Source: Paragonimus skrjabini miyazakii (Eukaryota; Platyhelminthes; Trematoda; Plagiorchiida; Troglotrematidae). Taken from it: a stretch of 64,000 bases of DNA. The position numbers and the translations under genes are program-made. The stretch lies in NCBI GenBank assembly GCA_014338405.1, contig JTDE01000430.1, positions 170,323 to 234,322 of the forward strand, read 5' to 3'. The notes under the pieces are model-generated. The model was not told where the DNA came from. It saw only the letters and a list, made by a program, of their open reading frames with translations, and did no database searches. Of the stretch, positions 61,480 to 64,000 are shown one piece after another. The first letter of the stretch is position 1. Each line of letters opens with the position of its first letter.

Positions 61480-62386
61480 TCATGGTAACCGTAAGACTTG
61501 GAGAAATTTCTTCCGACCGCACAACTGTGGATTGCGCAACCGAATTTCAATCGCTTCAGTGGTGACTAGAATACGAAATTTTACCCCTTCAAAATGACCA
61601 CTGGGCAAACAGCAAAATAGCTGGAAAGCCACTTCCGGTAAGGTTTGTTGCCCTGAGGCAGTGAGGTGTGCCAGGATTACATTCAAAATTGACAACACCT
61701 CAGCCTCAGCCAAACTTGTGGGGTGGTTTTCATGTGTCGTCTGAGAAAGACGCTTGGTTTTGCGACCGACACAATCTGTTCTACAGAATCAGGTGGAAGA
61801 ATAACACACAAAATGAGGTTACAGATTAAGACAACGTATCTTTGGGTTGTAGGTAAGCTACCAGGCTGGATCTGAACGAGAATCGCAGTTGTACCGCATT
61901 GTAAGTCTTCTCAGTTGCGTTACTTATTCTACGAGTCACCTGTTCAGCCAACGCCTCGCCTTTGTAGTCCAGCCTCAGATGAACCATTTTTTCCAGCAGA
62001 TTAGGGCTTAACATTCGGCTTTGTCCGTTACATATGTCTATCAATCAAGTTTTGGGGGTAGACATTTTTTGCAAGTGTCCATCGTAGAAACGTTATTTCC
62101 TTCACTGGTGTCATCTGTACATACCTTCACTGCTCTGTGTGTCAAACTATGAATAAGGTTTCTTTTCTGCCCAAGAGGTGCGTAGCAGAAAAAATGGATG
62201 CATTTGCTGTTCCAATTCCCCCCTGTAACTGCCGGCCTGAAATGAACCGTCTGCAGGACGATTCACTGCCGCGTTCGTGAAAGATGTTCGTCCAGTTTTC
62301 ATGACCTCAAATGCGAAGATGAGATTGAATTTTGTGGTGTATGTCCCAGCTAGCAGCCTATCTAGATCCACGGAATTGCGTTGCGA
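61480..62386 (-). CDS. Candidate multi-exon gene with an in-frame stop
   Basis: Three exons join in phase: 62125-62386 (donor GTATGT, phase 1), 61836-62037 (donor GTTGTC, weak, phase 2) and 61480-61780 (acceptor CCACCTGATTCTGTAG, ending in TGA). Introns are 87 and 55 nt. The product reads like a folded protein: RNSVDLDRLLAGTYTTKFNL, LLEKMVHLRLDYKGEALAEQ and VLSILNVILAHLTASGQQ, with no transmembrane segment. The family is not recognised. Exon 1 contains TAG at 62147-62149, between KKPYS and FDTQSSE, yet the reading frame is sensible on both sides and the splice phase fits only this frame. It is therefore either a pseudogene or null allele, an assembly error, or a wrong exon model. Confidence 0.45.
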
Positions 62387-64000
62387 CTAAGTCACTTTTA
62401 TGCCCACTGCTGGCAGATATCTTCATGGTAACTTCAGAAAGTATTACGCTTCGTGAGACTGTTTAACATAAGACTTTCCATATGAGATACGTGGGTGATA
62501 TCAACTGTGTATTCGAAACCGCAATCCAGAACTGTCTGGTATAATTATGCGACAAATTGCTCCTGATTGTGCTCACTTGACAACCACGATTTTATGAAAT
62601 GTTATGTAGTTAGCCCGATGATGAACAACCAAAAGCAGACTGTTCTCCAAGACACTTCTTACCTCTAATGGACTCACCGGGGCTATTGGAAATGTTAACT
62701 GATTGTTAAGCATATGTTATGTAATGTTTTCGTTTGTCGCTGGCTCAACGAGCTAATATTACTAACCTGTCATGAATACTTCACTTAATCGGTTCATTGA
62801 TTTATGTTGCCATAGCCTAAATAAGAAAGTCTGACTTGAAAAACTTCTGTTTAAGGTTAACAGATAGCGGTTGTGTTTCTAATTTAAAAAAATATCCCCA
62901 GAAACAACTAACCATCAGAACCGATCACTTTTGAAAGGTCTCTGGCGCTAGAGAGACAACCTAACTTACATTGGTTTTCATCAGATGGACCACAGAGTTT
63001 AATACTACTGTGTTTCTTTTTTTAATTCTGAAGTTTACTCGTTACGCCACAGTTGATATGTGAACTATACAAACAACCCGAGTTATCTTACACTGTTGGT
63101 GCCATTACACAGTCCGTTCACATCATGGTCAGACATATTGTATGAATATATAGTATGGATATTGTATGGATCGTACATATGGTAATGAATGCTGCGACTT
63201 CAGTGCAACATTGGTTAACACATTCGCTCCACAGATACCAGTATCGGAGCGGTATCCTCTAGGTCCGGATAAATGAACATGTTGTTCATATGTTTTGGTA
63301 TTCGCAAACCGTACTATGGCGCTTCTCCTCAAATTTCTGTATTTCAGTCATATCTAAACAGTCGCGCAGTGATTAGTTACAGACGATAGCCGGCTTGCAA
63401 CAATCGGGAATCTCATACTGTTCGACAGTATGAGTCATGATTTGCAGCTGAATGTCCAGTCGTTAATTGTCGTCTACTTTGAATTATTATGTTTTTATCT
63501 CTTCGGTTTTTTGAACTTTTTTATGTTTGAGGTGTTAGAGTGCAAGTTATTGAAATGCCGTGACCCTGAATGAAGTTTGAAATCAATGTTCAAATGTAAT
63601 GGACAAGTTTCAAATTCTGTTCAGGAAAGACCGTTTTATCATCAGCTTCTACATTAATTATATTGATTTATTGCCGCCCGAAGAGTGGTCAATCATGTTG
63701 ATTTATATTAGTTGCAAACAACAGTACCTTACATTCAAGGTGGTTCTGTACCTACCTCCATCAATAATTTGCACTAGATTCCAATTTTGCTCTTGTAATT
63801 GCTTCCCCCTTTTCTTCCTAACTGTTGCGCTCCCTTTCACTCAAACCGCTGAAATCGATTAGCCGTTTCGTGGTTGCCCCTCAACCGCGCAATCATCCAT
63901 CAACCTCTTCTTAACCCGTTTTAGGATTATGGTCGATGCTTGGTCGTTGGCATGCTAACCATAAAACGGTTGATCGATTTCAGATTATGAGAAACCGTAT
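62387..64000. other. Right edge, upstream of the candidate gene
   Basis: Apart from a possible exon at 63177-63336 nothing is supported. Further upstream exons of the minus-strand gene may lie beyond the window. Confidence 0.35.
63177..63336 (-). CDS. Possible upstream exon of the right-hand minus-strand gene
   Basis: The frame reads RSAIVRFANTKTYEQHVHLS then GPRGYRSDTGICGANVLTNV. It ends at a donor (GTACGA, 63176) in phase 0, matching the exon starting at 62386. The acceptor (AAATACAG) lacks a pyrimidine tract, so the exon is uncertain. No domain recognised. Confidence 0.25.

Overview
The window is from a eukaryote, most likely a flatworm and probably a digenean trematode. Three things point there: two innexin genes, split introns with GT-AG ends (some only about 50-90 nt), and a tRNA-like repeat family carrying hammerhead ribozyme motifs, a type of element best known from schistosomes. 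The DNA is AT-rich, gene-poor and mostly intron, intergenic sequence and decayed repeats. I see no operon, CRISPR array, rRNA or intact tRNA gene. The species cannot be named from sequence alone.

The clear genes are two innexins in tandem on the minus strand. Innexin A has exon 1 at 54837-55152 and exon 2 at 44446-45497 (predicted 455 aa). Innexin B has exon 1 at 35299-35614 and exon 2 at 24980-26094 (predicted 476 aa). Both first exons are 316 nt, both introns are phase 1 and about 9.2-9.3 kb, and both junctions rebuild Asn followed by the innexin signature YYQWV. They are therefore paralogues from a tandem duplication. Each has an AATAAA signal 50-100 nt past its stop.

Other coding candidates rest on splice-phase logic and are less certain. 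A plus-strand gene lies between the innexins (41699-43036, at least five phase-compatible exons, one of 21 nt). A minus-strand multi-exon gene lies at 61480-62386, possibly with an upstream exon at 63177-63336; it carries an in-frame TAG. A plus-strand secreted-type gene at 24025-24637 converges on innexin B. A minus-strand signal-peptide exon lies at 5337-5560. A cluster of coding-like segments lies inside the innexin A intron at 47851-48683, just after a 100-N gap.

The most unusual element is a repeat family of about 350 bp. Read 5' to 3' it has an upstream segment, a tRNA-like module with Pol III A and B boxes, a 45-nt hammerhead ribozyme motif, and a conserved tail. Four copies keep the 45-nt motif (8.38, 8.81, 22.5 and 37.5 kb). 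One further copy lacks it (45.8 kb), and one locus carries two tails head to head, forming a long hairpin (51.1 kb). A degenerate LINE (endonuclease plus reverse transcriptase, minus strand) fills about 11.84-14.58 kb, next to a diverged inverted repeat at 11.17-11.58 kb.
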